A program made the translations under genes and the position numbers. From contig CADCQZ010000053.1 of assembly GCA_902803675.1 (NCBI GenBank), positions 1 to 9,384 on the forward strand: a DNA stretch of 9,384 nucleotides, written 5' to 3'. Positions 1 to 5,966 of the stretch are shown one piece after another. How positions within the stretch are numbered: position 1 is the first letter of the stretch; the number at the start of each line of letters is the position of its first letter. The notes beneath the pieces were generated by a model. It did no database searches and was not told the DNA's origin. It was given only the letters and a program-made list of their open reading frames with translations. The DNA comes from an uncultured Eubacteriales bacterium. Its GTDB lineage: Bacteria; Bacillota_A; Clostridia; Christensenellales; Aristaeellaceae.

Positions 1-491
1 CCGGCCGCCATGCCGCCGTGATCGTCCAGCGCCAGGACGCACACCGTGTCGTGCCCGGTATAGGCGGTCAGATGTTCCGGCATCCCGGCCCGCTCGGCCT
101 GCCATCTTTTCATGGAGGCTTGCGTGCGCATGTCCCGCATGGGCAGGCCGAAGGCGACCGCCGCCTGCTCCGCGCCCCGGCCGGCCAGGACGCAGTTGGT
201 CTCCCGCCCGCAGAGCATCCGGGCCAGACGGATGGGGTTGGCCACGTTTTCCACGCTCATCACCGCGCCCAGGCGCAGGCACTGCCCGTCCATGAACGCG
301 GCGTCGGTCAGCACATGCCCGTCCCGGTCCGGCAGACCGCCGAAGCCCACGGAGGTGTAGGAAGGCTCATCCTCCACCCGGACGATGGCCCGTTCCACCG
401 CGTCGCCGGCGCGGCCGCCCGCGCTCAAAAGGCCCGAGGCTTCCCGTATGCCGTCCAGGCTCATTTTCCAGGTCCCGATCACCGCGCGCAT
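1..491 (-). CDS. Glycosylasparaginase / isoaspartyl peptidase family Ntn hydrolase (3' end outside window)
   Basis: Translating the minus strand from the ATG at 491-489 gives 163 codons with no stop before the window edge, so the gene is 3'-partial. The product matches the asparaginase-2 family (N4-(beta-N-acetylglucosaminyl)-L-asparaginase and isoaspartyl aminopeptidase). Visible family landmarks are the N-terminal TWKMSLDGI segment, GDAVERAI (29-36), the SVGFGGLPDRDG stretch (47-58), DAAFMDG (63-69), ANPIRLAR (84-91) and GHDTV (146-150). In this family the Thr of HDT, here Thr149, is exposed by self-cleavage and becomes the N-terminal nucleophile, so the visible part covers the whole alpha chain and the start of the beta chain. 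No signal peptide is visible, so a cytoplasmic enzyme is inferred. The start lies 12 bases after the cutC stop, behind a GGGAGG ribosome binding site, so it is co-transcribed with cutC. Whether it prefers GlcNAc-Asn, isoaspartyl peptides or asparagine cannot be told from this fragment. Confidence 0.88.
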   Translation of the reverse strand, partial: MRAVIGTWKMSLDGIREASGLLSAGGRAGDAVERAIVRVEDEPSYTSVGFGGLPDRDGHVLTDAAFMDGQCLRLGAVMSVENVANPIRLARMLCGRETNCVLAGRGAEQAAVAFGLPMRDMRTQASMKRWQAERAGMPEHLTAYTGHDTVCVLALDDHGGMAA

Positions 492-503
492 AGGCCGCCT
501 CCC

Positions 504-1244
504 TCAGATCCGGGCCCGGACGGCGGAAACATACTCCCCGTCCGTGATCTCAAAGCTGTCCTCGGGGGGATACAGCGCGCCCCCGTAATAAATGCTGCGG
601 TTGTTGGCGACGGACGTGTCCGGATACGCCCGGTGCCGGGCCAGGTGCACCTGGGTGCACCCCGTCTGAGCCACCACGCGGGACACGTTTTTCAGCGTGA
701 TCCCGGCGCCGGGAAGGATCTGGATGGCGTCCCCCGCGAAGCGGATCATCTCCGCGATGGTGTCCAGCGCGAAAAACACGTCGCTCTCCTGCCCGCTGGT
801 CAGCACCCGGGTGACCCCCAGGCGGATCAGGGTGTCCAGAGCCCGTTTCCAGTCCGGGACGACATCGATCGCCCGGTGGAACACGCAGGGCTTCCCCTCC
901 GCCAGATCCACGAAGGCGCGGGTACGTTCCTCATCCACGGTGCCGTCCGGATGCAGGAAACCGAAGACCAGGCCGTCCGCCCCGGCCTTCAAAAGGGCCT
1001 TCGCGTCCGCCCGGGCGGTCTCCGTTTCGATATCCGTGTAGCAAAAGCCGCCGGCCCGGGGCCGCACCATGGCCATCACCGGGATGTCGGCATGCTCTTT
1101 CACGGTCAGCAGTGAGCCGATGGAAGGGGTGAGGCCCCCCTGGAACAGGTTGCTGTTCAATTCCACCCGGTCGGCTCCGCTGCGCGCGGCGACGATGGCG
1201 TCCTCCGCGGAACCGCAGCATATCTCAAGAAGGATCTTTGACAT
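504..1244 (-). CDS. cutC: CutC family TIM-barrel protein
   Basis: This 246-residue protein has the usual length and motif order of the CutC family (PF03932): LEICCGSAEDA (6-16), RVELNSNL with GGLTPS (26-41), PVMAMVRPRAGGF (55-67), GLVFGFL (91-97), FHRAID (122-127), VLTSGQ (147-152), ILPGAGI (176-182) and QVHL (198-201). The family folds as a TIM barrel and was named for copper homeostasis in E. coli, but its biochemical activity is unsettled. I see no obvious copper-binding cluster, only scattered cysteines (9, 10, 68, 120, 196). The ATG at 1244-1242 has a GGAG ribosome binding site 8 bases upstream, and a near-consensus promoter precedes it. It is the first gene of a two-gene operon with a glycosylasparaginase-type hydrolase, which suggests a metabolic role linked to Asn-linked sugar or isoaspartyl turnover rather than copper; that part is inference. 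Confidence 0.93.
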   Translation of the reverse strand: MSKILLEICCGSAEDAIVAARSGADRVELNSNLFQGGLTPSIGSLLTVKEHADIPVMAMVRPRAGGFCYTDIETETARADAKALLKAGADGLVFGFLHPDGTVDEERTRAFVDLAEGKPCVFHRAIDVVPDWKRALDTLIRLGVTRVLTSGQESDVFFALDTIAEMIRFAGDAIQILPGAGITLKNVSRVVAQTGCTQVHLARHRAYPDTSVANNRSIYYGGALYPPEDSFEITDGEYVSAVRARI

Positions 1245-1287
1245 ATGTGTCGCTCCAGTCAGTCTTTAGTCAGCCTTTTTCGGCACT

Positions 1288-1316
1288 ATTGTAGCTTTCG
1301 CCCCGCGAAGTGTCAA
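1288..1316 (-). promoter_or_regulatory. Sigma-A promoter of the cutC operon
   Basis: Read on the minus strand, TTGACA (1316-1311) is followed after exactly 17 bases by TACAAT (1293-1288). This is a full-consensus -35 and a five-of-six -10. Transcription should start near 1281, leaving a leader of about 36 bases before cutC. The leader carries two AGTCAG copies (plus-strand 1257-1262 and 1268-1273) spaced 11 bp apart, about one helical turn, which could be a regulator site but may be chance. Confidence 0.85.
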
Positions 1317-1326
1317 CCGTTTTTAT

Positions 1327-1334
1327 CCGCGCGG
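1327..1334. repeat. CCGCGCGG palindrome between divergent promoters
   Basis: A perfect 8-bp palindrome sits in the 38-bp stretch between the two outward-facing -35 boxes. Its position would suit an operator shared by the cutC and typA promoters. In DNA this GC-rich such a short palindrome can arise by chance, so function is only a possibility. Confidence 0.25.
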
Positions 1335-1354
1335 CGCGAAGACGCTCAAATCAT

Positions 1355-1383
1355 TTGACTTAATCTCCCGCAGGGTTTAAAAT
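1355..1383 (+). promoter_or_regulatory. Sigma-A promoter of the typA operon
   Basis: TTGACT (1355-1360) and TAAAAT (1378-1383) are separated by 17 bases, with five of six matches in each box. The predicted start near 1390 gives a leader of roughly 43 bases before typA. It is back-to-back with the cutC promoter. No other promoter-like sequence stands out before 5861, so it probably drives all five genes. Confidence 0.85.
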
Positions 1384-1416
1384 AAAGTGTTGGACCTGTT
1401 TCCAGTTTATTTGTAC

Positions 1417-1421
1417 GGAGG
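1417..1421 (+). promoter_or_regulatory. Ribosome binding site of typA
   Basis: GGAGG lies 11 bases before the ATG at 1433, slightly farther than usual. No in-frame GTG or TTG lies closer, so the ATG is kept as the start; the protein then begins directly at the conserved RNIAIIAHVDHGKTT core. Confidence 0.7.
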
Positions 1422-1432
1422 TTGTTTGGTTT

Positions 1433-3265
1433 ATGGTTCGGGAGGACATTCGCAATATCGCCATCATCGCCCACGTGGATCACGGCAAGACCACGCTGGT
1501 GGACCAGCTGCTGCGCCAGAGCGGCGTATTCCGGCAGAACCAGCAGGTGGAGGACCGGGTGATGGACTCCAACGCCATCGAGCGTGAAAGAGGGATCACG
1601 ATCCTTGCCAAGAACACGTCGGTGCACTACAACGGCACCAAGATCAACATCGTGGACACTCCCGGCCACGCCGATTTCGGCGGCGAGGTGGAGCGGGTGC
1701 TCAAGATGGTGGACGGCGTGCTGCTGCTGGTGGACTCCTTCGAGGGCCCCATGCCCCAGACCCGCTTCGTGCTCCAGAAAGCCCTGAGCCTGAAGCTGCC
1801 CGTGATCATCGTGATCAACAAGGTGGACCGCCCCGACGCCCGGTGCGAGGAAGTGGTGGACGAGATCGTGGATCTTCTGATCGACCTGGACGCCGATCCG
1901 GAGACCCTGGACCGCCCCATCGTATACGCCTCCGCCCGCAGGGGCACCGCCACCCTGGATCCCAACGAGCCGGGGCAGAACATGCAGCCCCTGTTCGAGG
2001 CGATCCTCAAATACATCCCCGCTCCCGAGGGCGACGCCGAAGGCCCCGCCCAGGTGCTGATCTCCACCATCGACTACAACGATTACGTGGGCCGCATCGG
2101 CATCGGGAGGATCTCCCGCGGCGTGCTCACCGAAGGCATGATGGTGGTGCGCTGCAACGCCCTGAGCGATCAGGTGACCCCGCCCTGGCGGCTGACGGGC
2201 CTCTCGCTGTATGAGGGCCTCAAGCGGGTGAACGCCGAAGAGGTGTCCATGGGCGACATCGTGGCCCTGACGGGCCTGCCGGACATCGAGATCGGCGACA
2301 CCGTGTGCGCGCCGGAGAAGCCGGATCCCCTCCCCTTCGTGGCCATCACGGAGCCGACGGTGAGCATGACCTTCTCCGTGAACGATTCCCCCTTCGCCGG
2401 CAAGGAGGGGCAGTATGTCACCTCCAGGCATTTGAGGGCGAGGCTGTACCGGGAGATCGAGACCGACGTGAGCCTGCGGGTGAGCGACGGCGCTACGCCG
2501 GACAGCTTCGAGGTGTGCGGCCGCGGTGAACTGCATCTGTCCATCCTGATCGAGAACATGCGCCGTGAGGGCTATGAGTTCCAGGTGTCCAAGCCCATGG
2601 TGATCTATAAGGAAGAGGACGGCAAGGTGATGGAGCCGGTGGAGCTGATGGTGGCGGACGTGCCCCAGGCTTACGCCGGAGCCGTGATCGAGAAGATCGG
2701 CCGCCGCCGGGGCAATCTGACGGGCATGGCGGGCGGCGACCGGGTCCGTCTGGAGTTCATGGTGCCCAGCCGGGGCCTGTTCGGATACCGGAGCGAGTTC
2801 ATGACCGATACCCGGGGCGAGGGCGTGATGAGCGCCGTGTACGATCACTACGAGGAATTCAAGGGCGATATCCCCCACCGCAACGTGGGCGCCCTGGTGT
2901 GCTATGAGACCGGCGAGACCACCCAGTACGCCCTGTTCTACGCTCAGGAGCGGGGCACGCTGTTCATCTCCAGCCAGGTGCCCGTCTACGCGGGCATGAT
3001 CTGCGGGGAATCCAGCCGGCCCGGCGACATCGTGGTCAACGTGTGCAAGGCCAAGCACGTCACCAACATGCGCAACGCCTCCGCGTCCGAGGACAGCCTG
3101 CGCCTGGTATCCGTCCATCCCCTGACCCTGGAGGAGTGCCTGGAGTTCATCGACGACGACGAGCTGCTGGAGATCACCCCCAAGTCTCTCAGGATGCGCA
3201 AGCGTGTGCTCAGCCATGAACAGCGCATGAAGAACATGAGCCGCGCCAAGGCCCAGAAGGCCTGA
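1433..3265 (+). CDS. typA: Translational GTPase TypA/BipA
   Basis: The 610-residue product matches the TypA/BipA family in length and order. It is a ribosome-binding translational GTPase of the EF-G superfamily that helps large-subunit assembly and growth under stress or cold. The GTPase motifs are all intact: G1 AHVDHGKTT (13-21), the switch I segment RERGITI (51-57), G3 DTPGH (75-79), G4 NKVD (129-132) and G5 YASA (165-168). After them come the beta-barrel domain 2, the EF-G-like domains III and V (for example GRGELHLSILIENMRREGYEF and GRRRGNLTGM), and the TypA-specific C-terminal region with GLFGYRSEFMTDTRGEG, where the family contacts the ribosome. G5 reads SARRG where many relatives have SALNG, a modest change outside the essential SA. 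It is the promoter-proximal gene of a five-gene operon; the next gene starts 7 bases after its stop. Confidence 0.97.
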   Translation: MVREDIRNIAIIAHVDHGKTTLVDQLLRQSGVFRQNQQVEDRVMDSNAIERERGITILAKNTSVHYNGTKINIVDTPGHADFGGEVERVLKMVDGVLLLVDSFEGPMPQTRFVLQKALSLKLPVIIVINKVDRPDARCEEVVDEIVDLLIDLDADPETLDRPIVYASARRGTATLDPNEPGQNMQPLFEAILKYIPAPEGDAEGPAQVLISTIDYNDYVGRIGIGRISRGVLTEGMMVVRCNALSDQVTPPWRLTGLSLYEGLKRVNAEEVSMGDIVALTGLPDIEIGDTVCAPEKPDPLPFVAITEPTVSMTFSVNDSPFAGKEGQYVTSRHLRARLYREIETDVSLRVSDGATPDSFEVCGRGELHLSILIENMRREGYEFQVSKPMVIYKEEDGKVMEPVELMVADVPQAYAGAVIEKIGRRRGNLTGMAGGDRVRLEFMVPSRGLFGYRSEFMTDTRGEGVMSAVYDHYEEFKGDIPHRNVGALVCYETGETTQYALFYAQERGTLFISSQVPVYAGMICGESSRPGDIVVNVCKAKHVTNMRNASASEDSLRLVSVHPLTLEECLEFIDDDELLEITPKSLRMRKRVLSHEQRMKNMSRAKAQKA

Positions 3266-3272
3266 TCCAAAG

Positions 3273-3674
3273 ATGAAGATCCTCTTTGTGTGCACCGGGA
3301 ACACCTGCCGCTCCGCCATGGCGGAAGCCATGTGGCGCCGTATGGGCGGGGACGCTTTCTCCGCCGGGCTCCGGGCCGCCCCGATGGCGCCCGCGTCCTG
3401 GAACACGGTGGACGTGATGGCCGAGCAGGGCATCGACGTGACCGGGCACCGGGCCCAAAGGCTCTCCCCCGAGGTGATCGGCCGGGCGGACCTGATCGTG
3501 CCCCTGACCGAGGCCCACGGCAGTATCATCGCGGCCCGGTATCCGGAGGCGAAAGACAGGATCCTGCTCATGGGCGATATCCCCGATCCCTACGGCGGCG
3601 ATCTGGACGACTACCGCCAGTGCGCCCTGCGGATCCGCCGGATGCTGGACGAACTGAAGGAGCGCCTGGGATGA
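3273..3674 (+). CDS. Low-molecular-weight phosphatase, likely YwlE-type protein-arginine phosphatase
   Basis: This 133-residue protein has the LMW protein-tyrosine phosphatase fold signature. The P-loop CTGNTCRS (7-14) follows a short first strand, with Cys7 as nucleophile and Arg13 as phosphate ligand. The general acid loop is DPYGG, with Asp105. Classical LMW tyrosine phosphatases have Ile or Leu in the P-loop where this one has Thr11. In Bacillus YwlE that Thr selects phosphoarginine, so an arginine phosphatase reversing McsB-type phosphorylation is the best inference. Apart from P-loop Cys7 and Cys12 the only cysteine is Cys117, so the extra redox pair of thioredoxin-coupled arsenate reductases is absent. 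It is slightly shorter than YwlE (about 150 residues). The start 7 bases after typA lacks a strong ribosome binding site (only GAAGG inside the typA tail), so reinitiation is likely. Its stop overlaps the trmO start. Confidence 0.87.
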   Translation: MKILFVCTGNTCRSAMAEAMWRRMGGDAFSAGLRAAPMAPASWNTVDVMAEQGIDVTGHRAQRLSPEVIGRADLIVPLTEAHGSIIAARYPEAKDRILLMGDIPDPYGGDLDDYRQCALRIRRMLDELKERLG

Positions 3675-4348
3675 AAATCGTGCCCATCGCCCATATCGAA
3701 AACGATTTTCCGGATAAATTCGGCCTTCCCCGCCAGAGCGCCGCAGCCGGCAGCATCCGCGGCCGGGTGGTGTTCGAAAAGGACTTCGCCCAGCCCTCCG
3801 CCGTCAAAGGCCTGGAGGGCTTTGACAGGCTCTGGCTGATCTGGGGGTTCGATGGGCCGGAGGACAGGGCTTTCCACGCCACGGTGCGCCCGCCGAAGCT
3901 GGGCGGCAATACCCGCGTGGGCGTCTTCGCCACCCGGTCCCCCTTCCGCCCGAACGGGCTGGGCCTGACCTGCGTGAAGCTGGACGCCGTGACCACGGAC
4001 AGCGCGGGCCGGCCCGTATTGAACGTATCCGGCCTGGACATGAAGAACGGCACCGCCGTATATGATATCAAGCCCTATCTGCCCTATACGGACGCCTACC
4101 CGGACGCCCGCAGCGGCTTTATCCCCGATACCCGCACCGAGCCCCTTTCGGTCACCTGTCCGGACCAGATCATGGCCCGGATCCCGCCCGACAGGCGGGA
4201 CACCCTCCTGGAAGTGCTCCGGGGCGATCCGCGGCCGGGTTACAAGGACGCTCCCGGGGAATATGGGATGCGCTTCGCGGGCTTCAATATCCGTTTCACC
4301 GTCAGCGGTCACGACCTGACCGTCACCGATATACAGGAGGAAAAATGA
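3671..4348 (+). CDS. trmO: tRNA (N6-threonylcarbamoyladenosine37-N6)-methyltransferase TrmO (TsaA family)
   Basis: The 225-residue product has the TsaA/TrmO hallmarks: KFGLPRQS near the N-terminus (16-23), LEGFDRLWLIWGF (48-60), TVRPPKLGGNTRVGVFATRSPFRPNGLGL (71-99) and YDIKPYLPYTDA (131 onward), then a C-terminal domain ending in TDIQEEK. In E. coli the family uses S-adenosylmethionine to methylate the N6 of t6A at position 37 of ANN-decoding tRNAs such as tRNA-Thr(GGU), giving m6t6A. The ATG at 3671 overlaps the previous stop (ATGA). The reading frame is open much farther upstream, but that region is the phosphatase gene in another frame, and homologous sequence begins exactly at MKIVPIAHI, so the short start is right. 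It sits with a ribosomal GTPase gene, consistent with a translation-linked operon. Its stop again overlaps the next start. Confidence 0.93.
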   Translation: MKIVPIAHIENDFPDKFGLPRQSAAAGSIRGRVVFEKDFAQPSAVKGLEGFDRLWLIWGFDGPEDRAFHATVRPPKLGGNTRVGVFATRSPFRPNGLGLTCVKLDAVTTDSAGRPVLNVSGLDMKNGTAVYDIKPYLPYTDAYPDARSGFIPDTRTEPLSVTCPDQIMARIPPDRRDTLLEVLRGDPRPGYKDAPGEYGMRFAGFNIRFTVSGHDLTVTDIQEEK

Positions 4349-5493
4349 ACAAGAAAGAGATCTCGGAGATCAAGCGCCGCCTCAGCCATGACAAAAACAC
4401 CGTCACCGCCATCAAGGGCTGCTACGTGGGCAAGGACGGCACCGTCATCACCACTTTCGACCGCTCCCTCCACACCATGAGCCAGGAGGACGAGGACAGG
4501 TACTACGCCGTGTTCCGCCGGGTGCTGTCCGGCGAGATCGGCCAGAACCTGCTGAACATGGATTTCCCGGCCGGCGAGGTCGCCGTCAGCCCGCAGCAGC
4601 GCCTGCTGGCGGAACTCAGGAGCAGCAGCCTGACCAATGAGGACGCGGTCAGGCAGCTGTATGACAAGATCATCTCCGCCGTCCATTTCGAGGAGAACTA
4701 CGTGATCCTCCTGCTGTTCGACGGCTACGACGTGCCCAGAAAAAGCGGCGACGGCCGCAATGACTACGCCGCCGCGTCGGAGGTGTTCCGCTACATGCTC
4801 TGCGCGGTCTGCCCGGTGCAGCCCTTAAAGCCCCAGCTGCGCTATGACCCGGCGGACTCGAATTTCCACGCCCAGCCGGAGGACCGTCTGGTGGGCGCGC
4901 CCCAGCTGGGGTTCATGTACCCGGCCTTTGACGACAGGAGCAGCAATATCTACGGCGCCCTGATGTACACCAAGGACACCTCCTCCGACAATGAGGGCTT
5001 CGTGGACGGCCTGTTCGGCGTGGCGCCCCAGATGTGCGCCGACAACCAGCGGGAGATCTTCTCCCTGATCCTGGAGAGCACCCTGCAGGAGGAATGCACC
5101 CTGGAAGCGGTCCAGAGCGTGCAGGACATGGTGCTCGCCCGGCAGGAGGAATTCAAGCGGGACAAAAACAGCGACAATCTCCTGTTTTCCTCCGAGGACG
5201 TGCAGGACGCCCTCAAAAGCAGCGGCGTGAGCGATGAGAAGGCCGAGAGCTTCGCAAAGCAGTACGACGCCAACCTGGGCGAGGGCACGGTGCTGTGCGG
5301 CGCCAACGTGGCCCCCACGAGGCAGTTCACCGTCAAGACCCCGTCCGTGTCCATCCGCGTGCTGCCCGACCGGGCGGACCTGGTGGAGACCCGGGTGATC
5401 GACGGGCACAGTTATATCATGATCCGCGCCGATGAGGACGTGACCGTCAACGGAGTCAACGTGCGGCTCTTCAGCGGGGAGGCAATGAAATGA
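4345..5493 (+). CDS. DUF4317 family protein, function unknown
   Basis: This 382-residue protein resembles the DUF4317 family (PF14199), conserved in Clostridia and uncharacterised. Recognisable parts are the start NKKEISEIKRRL with IKGCYV (1-27), the ENYVILLLFDGYDVP stretch (117-131), LCAVCPV (152-158), LGFMYPAFDDRSSNIYGALMYTKD (188-211), a central helical segment, and the C-terminal LVETRVIDGHSYIMIRADEDVTVNGV (346-371). It has no signal peptide, no transmembrane segment and no recognisable nucleotide-binding or catalytic motif, so it is probably a soluble cytoplasmic protein. An AGGAGG ribosome binding site at 4335-4340 lies inside the end of trmO, 4 bases before the start, and the start overlaps the trmO stop by 4 bases. 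Being the fourth gene of an operon headed by typA suggests a link to translation or stress; that is inference only. Confidence 0.9.
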   Translation: MNKKEISEIKRRLSHDKNTVTAIKGCYVGKDGTVITTFDRSLHTMSQEDEDRYYAVFRRVLSGEIGQNLLNMDFPAGEVAVSPQQRLLAELRSSSLTNEDAVRQLYDKIISAVHFEENYVILLLFDGYDVPRKSGDGRNDYAAASEVFRYMLCAVCPVQPLKPQLRYDPADSNFHAQPEDRLVGAPQLGFMYPAFDDRSSNIYGALMYTKDTSSDNEGFVDGLFGVAPQMCADNQREIFSLILESTLQEECTLEAVQSVQDMVLARQEEFKRDKNSDNLLFSSEDVQDALKSSGVSDEKAESFAKQYDANLGEGTVLCGANVAPTRQFTVKTPSVSIRVLPDRADLVETRVIDGHSYIMIRADEDVTVNGVNVRLFSGEAMK

Positions 5494-5861
5494 ATTTTCT
5501 TGAGAAAGCGCTGATCAGAAAGCTCCTGGACCCGAAGAACACCGTGAGCGGGGACGGCTGCGTCTCGATCCGGCTTGGCGCGCTGAAGACCCTGCCGCCG
5601 GATTTCGTCCCCATGCTGCCCCTGGCCGAGAAATGCCTCGGCGCCCTGCCTGGCATATCGGGCGTGACGGTGGACGCCGCGGGCGGGCAGCTGACCATCC
5701 GCTACGAGGCCGGACGCCTGAATGAACGGGATGTCATCGCCTGGTACCGCCTGGTGCTCGGGGAGACCCTGGACGAGACGGACAGGAAGCACCCGAAGGA
5801 TATGACGGAGGCGGACGCCCAGATGATCGCCCGCAGAGCGCTGACAAAGATGGGCCTGTGA
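5490..5861 (+). CDS. Small hypothetical protein, possible ferredoxin-like (HMA-type) fold
   Basis: I do not recognise this 123-residue protein with certainty. Residues about 24-87 read as an alternating beta-alpha pattern: CVSIRLGAL, then LPLAEKCLGALPGISGVTVDAAGGQLTIRYEAGRLNERDVIAWYRLVLG. The LPGI..VTVD...GQLTIRYE core recalls heavy-metal-associated-domain-2-like ferredoxin folds, in which a helix ending in ALPGV is followed by a strand and an IRYD strand. There is no CxxC; the only cysteines are Cys24 and Cys49, so metal binding is not supported. The tail (TDRKHPKDMTEADAQMIARRALTKMGL) is charged and helical. The gene is credible because it has GGAGG (5478-5482) 7 bases before its start, overlaps the DUF4317 stop by an ATGA, and shares the strong GC-rich third-position bias. 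It closes the typA operon and probably works with DUF4317. Confidence 0.8.
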   Translation: MNFLEKALIRKLLDPKNTVSGDGCVSIRLGALKTLPPDFVPMLPLAEKCLGALPGISGVTVDAAGGQLTIRYEAGRLNERDVIAWYRLVLGETLDETDRKHPKDMTEADAQMIARRALTKMGL

Positions 5862-5863
5862 GC

Positions 5864-5892
5864 TTGCCAACGAAGGGCAAACCATGTACAAT
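5864..5892 (+). promoter_or_regulatory. Sigma-A promoter of the esterase gene
   Basis: TTGCCA (5864-5869) and TACAAT (5887-5892) are separated by exactly 17 bases and begin right after the stop of the preceding gene. The predicted start near 5899 gives a leader of about 67 bases, so the esterase is probably transcribed independently of the typA operon. Confidence 0.75.
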
Positions 5893-5912
5893 ACTGACAA
5901 AACAGCCCTTTG
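5871..5912 (+). repeat. Inverted repeat bracketing the esterase -10 region
   Basis: CGAAGGGC (5871-5878) and GCCCTTTG (5905-5912) are complementary over 8 positions with one G.T pair, separated by 26 bases. The spacer contains the -10 box and the predicted transcription start. It could be a two-half-site operator, or an RNA stem for read-through transcripts ending the typA operon. No T-run follows, so it is not a standard terminator. Confidence 0.4.
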
Positions 5913-5913
5913 A

Positions 5914-5929
5914 GCGGCCCAAAGGCCGC
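5914..5929 (+). promoter_or_regulatory. Leader hairpin of the esterase mRNA
   Basis: GCGGCC (5914-5919), a CAAA loop and GGCCGC (5924-5929) form a perfect 6-bp GC stem about 15 bases after the predicted transcription start. There is no U-tract after it, so it is more likely a 5' stabilising or regulatory stem than a terminator. The ribosome binding site at 5956-5962 lies outside it. Confidence 0.5.
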
Positions 5930-5955
5930 GGCGTCCCCGAAGATACGCGTGAGAC

Positions 5956-5962
5956 GAGGTGG
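5956..5962 (+). promoter_or_regulatory. Ribosome binding site fixing the esterase start
   Basis: GAGGTGG lies 4 bases before the ATG at 5967. This favours that ATG over the in-frame TTG at 5910, which has no ribosome binding site and would add 19 residues of unconserved, Arg-rich sequence including the leader hairpin. Confidence 0.75.
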
Positions 5963-5966
5963 ATCC

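Noticed and set aside
18..1115. A 365-codon plus-strand frame over the left end
   Set aside because: It lies in codon register with cutC and the glycosylasparaginase on the minus strand, which have clear family motifs, ribosome binding sites and a promoter. The plus-strand product is His/Pro/Gly rich without motifs.
1346..3571. A 741-codon open frame antisense to typA
   Set aside because: Same cause: it is the exact codon-by-codon reverse of typA and stays open because typA avoids TTA, CTA and TCA. The plus-strand product is an unmistakable TypA.
3290..3670. N-terminal extension of TrmO (127 extra residues)
   Set aside because: The extension overlaps the phosphatase gene in another frame, has atypical Arg/Pro/Gly-rich composition, and TsaA-family similarity begins at the ATG at 3671.
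3273..3674. Arsenate reductase (ArsC) identity for the small phosphatase
   Set aside because: Thioredoxin-coupled ArsC shares the fold but needs an additional redox cysteine pair; here the only cysteine outside the P-loop is Cys117, and there are no ars genes nearby.
5910..5966. TTG start adding 19 residues to the esterase
   Set aside because: No ribosome binding site precedes it and it would translate through the leader hairpin, whereas the ATG at 5967 has GAGGTGG 4 bases upstream and matches where homologues begin.
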